NCBI GenBank assembly: GCA_021018815.1
Contig: JAITYX010000003.1
Span: forward strand, 1,860,001 to 1,924,000
Length of the DNA stretch: 64,000 bases
DNA from: Talinum fruticosum
Lineage: Eukaryota; Streptophyta; Magnoliopsida; Caryophyllales; Talinaceae
Reading direction: 5' to 3'
Made by a program: the position numbers and the translations under genes. The notes below the pieces were generated by a model. That model worked only from the letters and a program-made list of their open reading frames with translations. It had not been told where the DNA came from and did not search any database. How positions within the stretch are numbered: position 1 is the stretch's first letter; the number at the start of each line of letters is the position of its first letter. Positions 22,183 through 34,300 of the stretch are shown here, in pieces.

Positions 22183-22782
22183 ATAAAACCATTGAGAAAT
22201 GCACACTTAACATCCATTTGATATAATTTGATATTCATGCTAGATGCAAATGCCAACAGGATTCTAATGGCTTCAATTCGGCAACAGGTGCAAAGGTTTC
22301 CCCACAATCAATCCCTTCTTCTTGATGGTAACCTTGAGCCACAAGTCTAGCCTTATTTCGACTACCAACCCACTTTCATCCAATTTGTTCTTGAAAACCC
22401 ATTTGGTTCATATAACTGGGTGGTTAGAAGGTCGTTTGGTCGAGTCTAGACTTGGTTTCTTTCGAATTGAATGAGTTCCTCTTGCATGGCCTCTACCCAT
22501 TTAGGTTCATTTAGGGCCGCTAGTGCATTTTGGGTTCGAGTTAATGAGATGAATGCAGTGAATGCACATAGATTTTGAAGAGAGGAACGAGTTCTTACCC
22601 CACTTGTTGATATTAGATAATATATTTTGTAGTGGGTGACTAGAAGCATACTTGAAAGCTCTACCTATTCTCCGATTCACCAGATTTGTAGGTTGAACTA
22701 CTTGATCTTCGGAGGCTTGATCCGAGTGATCGGCTTGCTCTTCAACGATTCCGAGTGGATTCTTGAGTCTGTCTCGTTCGAG

Positions 22783-23807
22783 TCACTTCATTCCGAGTGA
22801 CTTCATTCGAGTCGTTTGAGTTTGAATCTTGACAGATTCATGTTCATCATTATCATTGTCTCTGCTGAGCTTCGGATCCGAGTATGAAGACTCACTTAGC
22901 TTTTCCTGTTCAAGCTCATCAAACACAACGTGGATGCTTTCTTCCACTTTGTTAGTTCTCTTATTAAAAATACGATAAGCTTTATTATGTGATGAATAAC
23001 CTAGAAAAATACCTTCGTCCGACCGAGCATCAAACTTGGTCGAGTGATCCTTACCATTGTTATAAACGAAACATTTGCATCCAAAAGGCTTGAAATAGGA
23101 AATATTGGGTTTCTTCCCTTTGTAGAGCTCATAATGTGTTTTCTTCAGTATGGGTTTGATGAGACATCTGTTCAAAGTGTAGTTGGCTATGTTGACTGCC
23201 TCAGCCCTGAAATAGTAAGGTAGATTGTGCTCAATCATCATTGTTCTTGCTATTTCTTCAAGAGTTCTGTTCTTTCTCTCCACTACTCCATTTCGTTAAG
23301 GAGTTCTTGGTGCTGAGAAGTTGTGAGAGATACCATTTTTGTCACAAAACTCGAGAATTCCGAGTAGTCGAACTCCCTTCCATTGTCGGTTCGAATTCTC
23401 TGGATGTGAGTCCGAGACTCAACTTGGATTTTTCTACAGAGCTTGCTGAACTCTTTGAATGCTTCATTCTTGTGCTTAAGAAAACATACCCAGGTAAATA
23501 GTGAATAATCATCAATAATAACACGTATATATGATTTACCTTCGAGGCTCTTAACAGGGATTTCACCACATAAATCCATATGCAGCAGCTCAAGCACTTT
23601 GGATGTGGAAACTGTCTTCAGAGATTTGAATGAAGATCCGACTTGTTTCCCTCTTGTGCATGCTTCACAAACTTTATCTTTCTCAAAAGAACAGTTAGGT
23701 AAACCTCTAACCAAACCATGAGATGCCAATTTCTTGATAGTATGCATGTTAATATGGCCTAATCTACGATGCCATGTCCATGAGTCATCATGAAGGGATG
23801 TTTTCAA
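22783..23807 (-). pseudogene. SIRE integrase with GAG_pre-integrase domain (S1)
   Basis: Starts with WHRRLGHINMHTIKKLASHGL, the histidines of the HHCC finger; its cysteines follow in CEACTRGKQ. The core has LHMDLCGE (first D), RTDNGREF (second D), and, after a frameshift at about 23285, ERKNRTLEEIARTMM with the catalytic E. The C-terminal chromodomain-free part includes FKPFGCKCFV and DEGIFLGYS. Only one frameshift and few stops: the best preserved enzyme in the window. Confidence 0.9.
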
Positions 23808-23829
23808 ACAAGATAAATTTTGATTCGGG

Positions 23830-24195
23830 TCGAAAGAGGAATAATGTAAGTGTTACCTGATCTCTTACCCGAGAGTTTGATCTCCTTGGTGGTATCATCG
23901 AAATGTAACAGTTGGTATGAGTGAATCTTACCTCTTGACCTTTATCGCACAGTTGAGAGATGCTAAGCAGATTGTACTTCGATCCTTTGACAAGGTAAAC
24001 TGGGCCGACTCGATTGCTTCCCTTTCCAATCTTGCCTATCCCAACTATCTTGCCTTTGTTGTCATCTCCAAAAGTGACTTTTCCTCCTTTATGCTCTTCT
24101 AACTCGTAAAAGAGTCTTGAGTCTCCCGACATGTGGCGTGAGCATCCACCGTCAAGATACCAGTGTCCTTTTGATCTCTTCCGAGTAACTTGCAA
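23830..24195 (-). pseudogene. SIRE aspartic protease (S1), active site altered
   Basis: Retropepsin-like domain beginning WYLDGGCSRHMSGD; the family motif here is D-S-G, so serine is replaced by glycine. The flap region GKIVGIGKIGKG and the NLLSISQLCDKG end are intact. In S2 the same site reads LHGGCSRHM, with the aspartate lost. Confidence 0.8.
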
Positions 24196-24229
24196 AACAG
24201 AGACAATCTAACCCTTCTCACTTCCTCTA

Positions 24230-25740
24230 ACGAACCCAAGTAACACTCTTTACTCGTGGTCCTTTTCGAGGAAGAAGGTTTTTCGGAACCCAGATTTGAA
24301 TGACTTTGGGCTTACTCCGATTCTCGAGTCTTCCGTGTAGAAAACCGAGTCCGTATCTCTTTCTTTTGAAAAACTTTTCTTTTGAAAGCCGGAGGAGATG
24401 GTTTCTTCTTGTAAACTGCTTCGGGCTTAGTCCTCCTTTCATTTTTATGAATGGGACCATGCTCAGCTTTCCTGAACTTTACAATTCTGGGATTATTTTT
24501 GAAAAGCTTTGAGTAGGAATTGGATTCCTCCTCTTTGTTGAAACCAAGACCTTCCTTTCTGAAGGAAACACATTGGGATCCTAAGAGCGTGTGAAGGTTT
24601 TTCCGACCTTGAGTGAACTTTAAAATAAGATCTTGAGACTCATTGAGCTTTAGCTTTAGCCGCTTATTTTCTCTTCGAGTAACTCGGACTCGGTCTCATT
24701 GGATTGAGCACTAGTCTTGAGTTCTCTCGAGTGTAAGTCTCGGCTTTTCCAATTCATTTTTCAAAGAAATGGTCTCGAGAGGAAATTGACTCAAGTTGTT
24801 CTTTGAAAGGAGAGGAATCGGAGTTGGAATTTTCTTCCAAAGTAAAAATATACTTAGCCAAATCAACTTTGGAGAATTTGAGGAAGTATTCAATTACCTC
24901 TTGAGGATTTGTTTCCTCATTGTTCGATTCTCGAGTCCGACCCTATTTCAGCTTCCGAGTCGAAAGTGCCATCGGACACTTTGAGTCATCCGAATCCTCG
25001 TCGTCTTCCGATGAGTCCTCATCACTTCATGTGGCCATCATAGCCTTTTTCTTCTTCCTGTCCCTTTTTCTCTTTGGACAATCTTTGACTATGTGATCCT
25101 TGCTGCCACATTCAAAACGAACTGAGTTCTTAGTCAAAGATAACTTTGAAGGAGATGAATATTTACCTTTCCTGTCCTTCTTGTCTTTCTTGTAGAACTC
25201 TTCTCTTGCCCTTTTATCCTATCTTTTGTGCTCCATCATTCTCTTGAAGCCTCTTGCAATAAGTGCCATGGGATCCCCTTCGAGTCGGAGGAACTCGGAT
25301 CCGCTTCTTTGGTTTCCGAGGCTTTCAGCGGTTTGTTCTTTTTGGTGCTACCCTCAAGCATCCTCCTCTTCCAGTGGATTTCATCGGTGAGAAGCTTCCC
25401 AATGAGCTCGTCCGGCTTTAGAAGTGATAGGTTCCGAGCCTCCTCTATGTCGATCACCTTGGGACCCCATCTTTTCTTGGGTAGGCTTCGAGTATCTTTC
25501 TGCACATTTCCTCGTGGGAAATCCTTTTATCCGAGGATTTGAGATTGTTGGTAATCTCAGTAAATCGAATGAACATCCGAGTGATGTTTTCTTCCGGCTC
25601 CATCTTAAATAGCTCATATTTGTGAAGATATTGGCTGATCTTCGCTTGTCCGACCTGGCTTGTACCTTCATAAGTGTTGACCAGTGTGTCCCACACTTCT
25701 TTGGCTGTGTCACATGCGGACACTCGGTTAGACAACTCGA
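24230..25740 (-). pseudogene. SIRE gag (UBN2-type capsid plus knuckle), N-terminus deleted (S1)
   Basis: Capsid part readable at 25735-25230: KEVWDTLVNTYEGTSQV, MEPEENITRMFIRFTEI and LLKPDELIGKLLTDEIHWK, typical of SIRE gag. The zinc knuckle near 25075-25125 reads FECGSKDHIVKDC but the first cysteine is arginine. A serine/acidic stretch (near 24980-25030) and a basic tail follow. The N-terminus is missing because the deletion at 25740 joins gag to the 5' LTR. Confidence 0.8.
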
Positions 25741-27036
25741 TGAGTCCACAAAATACAGTAGACCGACCGAACCCGAGTTGCTCCCTTAGAAAACTCTTTA
25801 CAAGTTTTTCCTAGACTCGAAATTCCGTTATCCGATCTAGTACTTCCTAGCTGAGATAACCCTTACAGCTAGGGACAATCGAGCCGAGTTAACCCTTACA
25901 GCTCGATCAAGGAACCTTACTTAGAGAGTAAGAAAGAGAGTGTTTATAACTAAGTACAAGACCTTACAACTCGTAATATAATGAATTACAGAGTGGGAGT
26001 TGTAAGTAGAAGATTGAGAATAAATACAACAACTTTGCTCCAAGTATATGTATTAACAATAGGTTCGGCCATCTTCAAGTCTTGAGAGTTGGCTTCTATT
26101 TATAAATGACCAAGCAGCATAGCCGTTGAGTCCATCTTCTGACTAAGAGTCCTTTGTGACCGTTGTTAAGGACTTTCCGAGTCACTCAATAATTATCCGT
26201 TGAGATATGAACGTTGGACAACAGCTTCTTAACTCCTTTGGAAGTACGAAAACCACCTGGTCGTGTCTTGAAAGATACGGTGGAAACTACCGTTAAGCTT
26301 GGTGTTTCAGTTTTCCGGATTTGGAAACGACATGCCTCGACACAATCTTTTGGGGCTAGGTCGGAGAATGGGAAAAGCCATGTCTCGCTGGTGATTTGAC
26401 ATTTTGAAGCTTGGCTACTTTTGTATATCAAAAAGTGTATCCTCGTTTGAATAACCTACAAAAGCAAATCAAATTGGTTCTCAAAGTATAAAATACTTTG
26501 GTCCACGATTAGACACGAGATAATAATATAATTAAGATAATTAAGTGACTAATTATCCGAGTCGGAAAAGGAATGGAATTTTCCGAGTCTAATATCCATG
26601 AAACTCAAAATTCCATCCGAGTTAGTCTAGGCGAGAATCAAGTTGCATAAAGAACATCGAGTGAAATAAACTTGATCTACACTAAGCATGGTTCGGACTA
26701 GAAGCGCTGACTATAACAGAATAACACCTGTAATATGAAGTCGGACTCGAGTGCGGTTATGCGAGTACTAGTCATTTGAACATGCGATACTTCTAAGTGA
26801 TGAGAGACTCGGAACCGGGTGTACAATAGTAAGTTCGGATATGCTTTCGAGTCTCACGAGACAAGTAAGAATACATGAAATAAATGCCATATCACTTAGA
26901 GAAAATACTATATCACTCGAAAAGTTTATAAGATACGAGAGAATGACTTGGAATCAAAACTCTATAAGTGAGAAAGTCTTATACCCGATTCCCTTGTTAG
27001 AACTCGAAATGTGCGGAGTAAAGTCTCGAGTCTTGA
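25741..27036 (-). repeat. 5' LTR of S1, 3' part deleted
   Basis: Matches 14790-16083 of the 3' LTR; the last 300 or so bases (element sense) are missing. TATAAATA on minus at 26097-26104. Ends GAGTCTTGA at 27036, the terminal C changed to G. Confidence 0.85.
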
Positions 27037-27224
27037 AATTGCATTTCGAGTCATCAAAAATTTTCTCTATCAATCTAGGTTTTTGGTAGCAGCCGGCCGC
27101 CGGGCTTAGTCGATGGCGGCCACCTTCGGACGATCTAGGAGGATCCTACCGGGGACCCTCCTCTCTTTTCAATCAGTTTGTTTTTTAGGGTTTTGACTTT
27201 TTAGCATCTTTGTAATCCATATTT
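27037..27224 (+). other. T1 leader resumed after S1
   Basis: GC-rich block (GCAGCCGGCCGCCGGG) followed by a T-rich stretch; no ORF. Leader of the Tat element. Confidence 0.4.
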
Positions 27225-27835
27225 GCATTTCAATTTTGCATTTTAGTAAAAAATAAATTCATCTCAAATCAGAGTGCGTCCAACTATGCATTTCATTTTT
27301 CATTTTAGCCAAAGATAAATTCATCTCAAATTAGGTGACTCTCAATTTGCATTTCAATTTTTCATTTTAGCCAAAAATAAATTCATCTCAAATTAGGTGA
27401 ATCCATATTTGCATTTCAATTTTTCATTTTAGCCAAAATAAATTAATCATGAATTAGGTGAGTCCAAATTTGTATTTCATTTTGCATTCTAGCCAAAAAT
27501 AAATTTATCTTAAAGTAGGTGAGTCCATTTATGCATTTCATTTTGCATTCTAACCAAAAATAAATTCATCTTAATTAGGTGAATCTAAATTTGCATTTCA
27601 TTTTGCATTCTAGCCAAAAATAAATTCATTTTAAATTAGATGAGTCAATATTTGCATTTCGTTTTGCATTTAGCCAAAAATAAATTCATCTCCAATTAGG
27701 TGAGTCCATACTTGCATTTCATTAGCCATTTAGCCAAAATAAAATTTATCTCAACTAAGATGTGTCCATTTTTGCAATTCATTGGTGCATTGGCCAAATA
27801 AAATTAATCCCAAACTAAGTCATTAGCATCATTAC
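27225..27835 (+). repeat. 61-bp tandem array in T1 leader
   Basis: About ten units of 60-63 bp, each with TTTGCATTTCATTTTGCATT, TAGCCAAAAATAAATTCATC and TTAGGTGAGTCCA. Unit starts lie near 27225, 27288, 27349, 27411, 27472, 27533, 27593, 27654, 27714 and 27774. AT rich and non-coding, between leader and gag. T4 shows a related stretch at the window end (63905-64000). Confidence 0.9.
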
Positions 27836-27929
27836 ATTCCATTTCAATCGCTTTGCATTTCTTAAGTGCATCCAAATAAAAGCATTCTTTCTTAGATTCT
27901 TCGGATCTTGCACTTGAGTCCCTTCCTCC

Positions 27930-28450
27930 CAAAAGTTGGTGTTCTTACACATGGTCCTAAGTAGTTATCCTTTGGGCTGCAGAATAGAGAAGTCTAGTGC
28001 GATAGGGTTTCATCGGAATCCGAGCTCCAAAAGGTTAGAGTGCCTCTATAAGGAGTCCAAGTACCTCTTCCCTTCGTTCTACACTACGATTTACACTAGT
28101 GCGTCCAACTTTGATGCACATAACACTCGGTTCGATCAATCTTCCATCGTAGGACGAGTACCTAAAAACAATTCCCTTCCAATGGACGGAGAACCAAAAT
28201 AATCTCCCATCCTTACTTTGCTCAATGAATCCTCAGCCAAGATGAAAGCCTAAATTGAGGCTCAAGAGAAACACCTAGAGTCCATATCCGAAACTCTTGC
28301 AGTCATCCTGAAGACTCTTCAGGATAATAAGAAAGGAGGTAAAGGAGAAGATCATACACCCCGAGGAGGCCCTCCATATGACCCAGAACATATTTCCGAA
28401 CCTAGTCCCGAGCCTAAGCCTAAGTTTGATCCATGCATAGATTAGATAGA
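27930..28450 (+). pseudogene. Tat gag N-terminal remnant (T1)
   Basis: Open stretch with EKSSAIGFHRNPSSKRLE, matching EKSIAIEYQRNQNSKSLE in T4 (near 63750-63800, minus). Then a coiled-coil-like EAQEKHLESISETLAVILK and a proline-rich SEPSPEPKPKFDP. The gag core seen in T3 and T4 (VMKWYN, PRKV, TLRDLE) is absent: sequence jumps at about 28450 into the protease-RT linker. Confidence 0.65.
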
Positions 28451-28454
28451 ACAA

Positions 28455-29160
28455 AAGTTAAGGGCATCCTAGTACCTGGTTTAGAAGTCTTTATCGATCG
28501 CCATGTGCTAGAAAAGGAGGTACCCTACCTCCTCAAGAAGGAATAGTCCACACAAGACTGGACTAATTTTCTTAGAGTAACATTTTTGGTCTACTATTCG
28601 GACAGGAGAAAATTCTAGAAGGGACTTCGGTTTTGATACGATCCCAAGCTATGTCGCACTTGCAGTTTGATCTGTCTAAGTTCATCATTGACGTTGACAC
28701 CAAAGGATCCAAGCAAATCACTTGGATTGATGCTTGAGGAAAGCCAAGAATTCGCCGTAACTTTAGGAGAGCGATCTATTTTTGCATCTAGCACTAGGGT
28801 CGTTGTTTCGTTTCTCATTATGCTAGTTCATCTTCCGCAATTTCCATTTCTGAATCTGATGTACTCATTTCTTCATTCAATAAAATGAATCTTTCCGCTT
28901 TTTCTTTGCCTCCTCCTATTCTTAATTTTTCCTCTAATTATGAACAAAAAATTCCTAAAGAATTAATAAAAGTCTGTTGGAAGATCATGAAAATCGCTCA
29001 ACAATAATAGAGGAAACAATAACAATTAACTTCGGATGAGTAGATTAACATCAAGAAGTTAAAATTGAGAAAATACTGAATTCGAAGAGCAAAAGCAATT
29101 CACTTCATTCCTTACCCAATTCATAGAAGTCTTTGCATGGTCCTACGAAGACATGTCTGG
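28455..29160 (+). pseudogene. Tat protease-RT linker (T1)
   Basis: Reads KGILVPGLETF then RHVLEKEVPYLLKKE, matching the unit and 3' flank of the 84-bp repeat in T4, with one copy only. Downstream IIEETITIN with VDQ-QEVKI is shared with T4 at 60430-60500. No protease active site is visible, so the protease went with the gag deletion. Confidence 0.55.
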
Positions 29161-29870
29161 GAATAGATCTAAGAATAGCGGCACTTAAAGTTCCACTATA
29201 TGAAGATGCTAAACCAGTTAAGCGTAAACTTAAGAGAATAAAACCCGAGTGGGCACTCGAAGATCAAGGAAGAAATTTAGAAATAGTTAGAAGTAGGGTT
29301 CATTAAAGTGGTCCACTACCCTCGGTGGGTAGCAAATATAATGCCAGTTCCAAAGAAAGATGGAAAGGTCTAGGTAGGCGTCGATTTCGGGGATTTGAAT
29401 AAGGGAAGCCCTAAGGATGACTTCTCGTTACCTTACATCGACATTTTGGTCGATAATACAGCTTGGTCACGCCTTACTTTCATTTATGGACGGTTATTCC
29501 CGGTACAAGCAAATGAAGATGGCTGAAGAAGACATGGAACAAAAGACCTTCATCACTCAATGGGAGACGTCATTGTTATGTAGTAGCGGCTTTTGGACTC
29601 AAGAATGTTAGAGCTACGTATCGGAGGATGACCACAAAGTTGCTACATGACATGATACATGATGAAGTCGAAGTTTACATGGATGACATGATCATCAAGT
29701 CCAAGGATATGTCAAGGAATTTACCTAGCGTTAGAAAATTCTTTGAAAGAGTATAAAAATATGATACGCACCTTAACCCACAAAAGTTTGCCTTTAGGAT
29801 AACCTCGAGCAAACTGTTAGGCTATGTGGTTAGTCTTAGAGGAATTGAAGTTGATCCATCCAAGATCAAA
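29161..29870 (+). pseudogene. Tat reverse transcriptase (T1)
   Basis: Ty3/gypsy RT across several frames: VDFGDLNKGSPKDDFSLPYI with the first D region, MDGYSRYKQMKMAEEDME, a GLKNV-ATY block, and the active site YMDD at 29676-29687 followed by MIIKSK. LNPQKFAFRI and LLGYVVSLRGIEVDP end the domain. Frameshifts near 29340, 29560 and 29640 and scattered stops make it inactive. Confidence 0.85.
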
Positions 29871-30320
29871 TCCATATAGTAGATTCCACCGTCAAAGATC
29901 GAGAAGGAGATGTAGGGTTTTTTTTGGGACGTTTGTAGTATATTAATCATTTCATATCAAAACTGACTATAGTCTCGTGGACCCATTTTTAAGAAACTTA
30001 AAACAGGAGTTAAGCTTATTTAGGATGAATAGTGCCAAAAAGAATTTGAGAAGGTTCAGGAGTATTTAGCCAACCCACCGAGTGCTGATTTCACCCCAAC
30101 TAGGGAAGCCACTACTCTTATACCTTGCTACAACGAAACTACTATGGGAGCCATATTAGCTCAACGGGATGGAAAGGAGGAATATACGGTGTATTATCTC
30201 AGCAAGAAATTATTAGACTATGAAACTCGATATACACCTTTAGAGAAAGCACCATTGGCTTTAGTCCGGGCCACTAAGAAGCTTAGACATTACGTGCTAT
30301 CGACAAGGTACATGTAGTAG
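29871..30320 (+). pseudogene. Tat RNase H (T1)
   Basis: Connection and RNase H domain: PCYNETTMGAILAQRDGKEE then VYYLSKKLLDYETRYTPLEK and LVRATKKLRHYVLS, the usual gypsy pattern. Premature stops near 29880 and 30315. Confidence 0.8.
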
Positions 30321-30529
30321 CACCAATGGATCCCATCAAATACATTCTTAAGCAACTAACCATTAGTCGTAAAATAGCAATATGGATAGTCATGCTATCG
30401 GAGTTTGAACTCAAGTATGTCCCTCAAAAGGCAATCAAGGGAAGGGTAGTATCGGAATTCCTAGATAATCTACCAATAGCCGAAGCACAACCCGAACATC
30501 TCGAATTTTAAGATGAAAACATTTTACAA

Positions 30530-30960
30530 GTAGAAGCCAACATGTGGACCATGTATTTTGATGGCGTTTCCAATCGAAGGGCTGCGGAGTAGGCATCCTT
30601 TTAGTCTCATCGAAGGGAGCGCATACTCCCATTTTAACCAAATTAGATTTTGAGGTCCCCAACAATGTTGTAGAATACGAGGCATGTATCATGAGATTTT
30701 AAGCTACAATAGAAATAGGAGCTAAGAATATCGGGGTCTTCGGTGACTCTAGTCCGATCATCAATCGATTTCATAAGAGTGGAATGTACGTAGTGAAGCC
30801 TTGGCACCCTAGTGCATACGTTCCTAAGGATATCATACGCATACGTTCCTAAGGATGACAACCGGTTTGCGGATGCCATAGCCAAGTTATCATATATTGT
30901 CAATATCCCTAGTGGCATTCATTCAATGCCTATTCATATAGAACGACGAAGTCAACCTAC
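30530..30960 (+). pseudogene. Second RNase H (aRNH) of Tat lineage (T1)
   Basis: MYFDGVSN (acidic D) with LVSSKGAHTP nearby, VPNNVVEYEACI (acidic E) and GVFGDSSPII (second D) form an archaeal-type RNase H located after the first one, diagnostic of the Tat lineage. Ends FADAIAKLS and IPSGIHSMPIHI, shared with T4. A 25-bp slippage duplication (units starting 30814 and 30839, GCATACGTTCCTAAGGAT) disrupts it. Confidence 0.8.
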
Positions 30961-31159
30961 GCACGTATACACTCTAGAAGTGTCTAATACTGATCAAACC
31001 AGTTGGTACCATGACATCCACCGGTACTTAGAACACAAAGAATACCAACCGGATTCCACAACTAGAGCCAATTGAACCATCCATATGCTAGCAGACACAA
31101 TTCGATAAATAAATGGAAACCGTATAAGAAAACCAACATAGGAATTAGCTTACTTTATG

Positions 31160-32270
31160 TCAACCAATATGAAGCAAAGCGCATAATGACATATATTCAT
31201 GGTGGGGAATGTGAACCCCATATGAATGGAAGAATATTGGTTCGGAACCATCGGAGGTTACGATATTACTCGGTCAACCATGGCAACAGATTGTCATGAG
31301 TTTGTTAAAAGATGTCACAAGTGTCAAGTTTATGCGAACTTACAACACCAACCACTTTCCTTTTTAACGACACTTACATCGCCTTGGCCATTTTCAGTTT
31401 GGGGCATTGACATCGTCGCTAAAGTGACCCCTAAAAGAATGGGTGGTTACTAAGTCGTAATAAGCGAGCAACTAACTACTTTACCAAGTGGGTACAAGAA
31501 GCTTCCTATGCAACCCTAACCTCAAAGCATATGGCGAAATTCATAACTCATAACATTATCTCGTTGATATAGGGTACCACACGAACTGATTAGTGACCAT
31601 GGTAGTCATTTGAAGAATGATGTGGTAGATCTATTAGACAACTATAAAATGAAACACCATATGTCTTCTCCTTATCGCCCTCGGACCAACGAAGTAGTTG
31701 AGGCTGCTAAACAAAACATTCAAAAGATAATGGAGAAAATGGATGTCGATTACTGAGGACTCGCTCGATAAATTACCCTTCACTTTTTGAGGCTACGGAA
31801 CTTCCATTAGAACCTCAACGGGAACAATACCTTACCCCTAGTATACAGTATGGAAGCAATCCTTCTAAATGAAATTTCCATCCATTCATTTGGAATCTTT
31901 GCAGAAAGCCCAATTCTTAAAGCGGAATGAGCTAAAGCAAGCTACGAGGAATTAGTATTACTAGATGAAAGGCGTCTAAATGGTCTCGTATAAAGTCGAA
32001 ATATATCGGACACGTATATCAAGGGAATTTAACAAGAAGGTCAAGCCTCATAATTTATAGATTAGAGATTTGGTTATTAAAGAAATTAGAGCACCAATTC
32101 AGGACCCTAGAGTAAAATTCAGGCTCAACTGGTAAGGCCTATTCATACTTAGTCAAATACGCCTAGGAGGAGCGGTTAAGTTCGAATGATTTGGATGGAG
32201 AAGAGATTTCTCAATATACTAACTTGGATCAGTTAAAGAAGTACCATGTTTAGCATAATACTAAACAGTT
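31160..32270 (+). pseudogene. Tat integrase (T1)
   Basis: H2C2 finger: HGGEC-PHMNG, then CHEFVKRCHKCQVYA. Core: WPFSVWGIDI (first D), LISDHGSHLKND (second D) and RTNEVVEAAKQNI with the catalytic E retained. Downstream to 32270 is the C-terminal region. Stops at 31450 and 31570; inactive. Confidence 0.85.
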
Positions 32271-32700
32271 CTCGTAGTTTACTAGGCCCAGCCTAACCAG
32301 GTGGCGGCCCTAGCCAGATCTCGGCCGTCGTCCGGACAACAATGGTATGGCTGGGCCGAGAAATTTCTCTGGCCGATATTTTATTTTTTGATTATTATTT
32401 TTAAGGCAGTCCAATTAGACTGTCCAAATTATTAATTAATTCCTCTAAGTGGGATATTTTTTAGGGCGGTCAAACTAGATAGTCCCATTTATTAATTAAT
32501 TCCTTTAAGTGAGCGATCAAATAAATGAAGCATAAAAGTGAGCATAAAACTTGCTTTTTACTTTATTATTAATAATAAAAGGTAAGCCTACTACTGGCCC
32601 TAATACATAGCTAAATAAAAAGGGAAATAATAATCATACTAGGAAAATAAATTGTTTTAAAGAGGCGAACTAAAATTTCCTAAATTCTTATTCTCTCCTA
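32271..32700. other. Spacer between Tat pol and antisense ORFs
   Basis: Non-coding, AT rich after 32380. Two copies of GG-CAGTC-AACTAGA-GTCC followed by ATTAATTAATTCCT (32405-32450 and 32462-32510) form a short tandem pair. The counterpart in T4 is 58560-59050. Confidence 0.5.
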
Positions 32701-32709
32701 CTTTTAGCC

Positions 32710-34300
32710 TTAGCCGATGTTCACTTTCTTCTCTTTTGCACCGTTAGACTCGGCTGTATCCTCATGGATTCGCCTCTTCGGTTCCTCAATCCTACGAGCC
32801 CTTTCTATTTCCTACTTCCTTAGCCTCGGCTTCTCTCCCGCGAGCCTCGTTCGTCAACCTGTAGGACCACTTCGTGAATCCGAAGAGGTGTCTGTAGTAG
32901 GAATAGCTCCTCTTAGATCACATTCTTGAATCCTGAGTGCCTTGCGTCGTTTGGGATTAGTATCTTTTATCCATTCTACATCAAATCTAGAGACCACGGT
33001 AGTTCGTTTTCTATTGATTTCACCAACCTCGCAGAGTTCGTCCAATAATCAACCCATGTAGGCACCCACCTCATACTGCCAAAGCCTTCAAAAATTTTAA
33101 AAGAGGCAGGCCTGATATAGTCCAAATAAGGGATCTCCTGGACTCCTCCCATTTGCCTCATTACATAGTCGGGAAGTAGTACGTACTAGTTTCACGACCT
33201 AGCAAACATACAAATAGATGCCTTCGGTGTATTTCATAAATTAGGACAACCTCTACTGCTTGATATACGGCTCAACGGGACGCCCAACTCTAAACCAAGC
33301 CTCCCACTAAGAAGCTACATGATTAGTCACCACAGCTAGCCGTTACCGCTAACAAAACTGCGTAACTAGGTATTGGTCCGCTTTGCGGGTCCTCGCGCCA
33401 ATTTAAAGTGCTCTACTAACCACATTTGTACACCATAGATAGTAAAATCATTAAAATCTTGCATGGTCGAATTCATCTTGATTTACCGCCCAACAGGAGC
33501 AAAAATAAAAAATAGTGGAAAAGCAAGACTTGGGAAAAAGCCAAGGGCTTTTTAGCCTCGCCGACGCCGGACTACCAACTCTAGGCCAGCCGCACTTCTA
33601 GCCACAGTGGCTAATTCCCCAATATTTTTACTACTTACCTACAATAATAGGGGACTGCATGCGAAGGCCTTGTTTTGATTTGCTTCAACTAGGTGCAGCC
33701 CTAGGATAGTCTCTGCGTTGATTAGAGGAGTAAGGGAGCGGTGATCCTCCAACCGCTCGGTGAAGTCCAATAGTGCAGCAGGCGCCATATCCCTATGGCG
33801 TCCCACCAATAGGAAGCCACCTATTAGGTGAGTAATTATGGCTCGACGCCTTTAAATGTGCACATGTCCTAATGAGTACATCGGACGGAAGTGCGACATC
33901 AAGTTTATTAGATGCATTTCGTCCCTAATTAGGGTCCAACTCCTATTCCTGTTATTCAACTTTAGGAGGCATTTGTATGTCTCAAACATATTAGTGAAAG
34001 GCATTGAAACCCTAGGTTTGGTTCGGCGAAGAATGCCAAGGATGACATTGAATTCTTCAGGAAGAGGACACAATTCTTTATCCTCGAACCTAAATACATG
34101 ATATTCGAGGATCCCAAAAGGCCACTGCTACTCTTAAAAGAGTCCAGTAGATCTTTACCTGTCGAATGTTGAATAGGGTATTCAGTCCATAAGGGGATAA
34201 GCGTACTTTGTCGCCTTCGCTCATCTCATGTATCCGGTGGGTCAATTTAGTGATAAAGATCATATTGGAGAATTAAAGGGATGAAGGAATCGGGATGTTC
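32710..34300 (-). pseudogene. Antisense ORF 2 of Tat element (DUF7745-like)
   Basis: Minus-strand remnant opposite to pol. After a frameshift the stretch FRFEDKELCPLPEEFNVILG (near 34060-34110) follows an FWDP block; this FWDP...F-E-EF--ILG pattern is what I know from the plant DUF7745 family, often retroelement linked. The C-terminal part reads IPYLDYIRPASFKIFEGFG, then arginine-rich RRIEEPKRRIHEDTAES. T4 has the same C-terminus at 58056-58498 (LDYVLPVSFDLFEGFG, RRIEELKKLTQDDGAES), so the ORF is a family feature rather than chance. Stop at 32710; start not resolved. Confidence 0.55.

Larger units (their letters stand above)
19420..22650 (-). pseudogene. SIRE reverse transcriptase (S1), split by solo LTR
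   Basis: N-terminal part at 22183-22650 opens with MQEELIQFERNQV, the typical SIRE RT start, and reaches [18 protein letters not shown] with the first catalytic D. The remainder at 19420-19985 has IYVDDII (about 19745-19768), the YVDD box. The insertion 19986-22182 falls just after the [10 protein letters not shown] block. Frameshifts near 22400 and 19860. Confidence 0.8.
14489..27036 (-). mobile_element. SIRE-type Ty1/copia element S1, near full length
   Basis: Minus-strand element with both LTRs: 3' LTR 14489-16083, envelope-position ORF region 16402-18172, pol 18825-24195, gag 24230-25740, truncated 5' LTR 25741-27036. Flanks AATTA (14484-14488) and AATTG (27037-27041) are a 5-bp target duplication with one difference. 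A deletion joins gag codons directly to the inside of the 5' LTR at about 25740, removing the LTR end, primer site and gag start. A 2.2 kb solo LTR interrupts RT. It splits the leader of Tat element T1. Confidence 0.85.
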
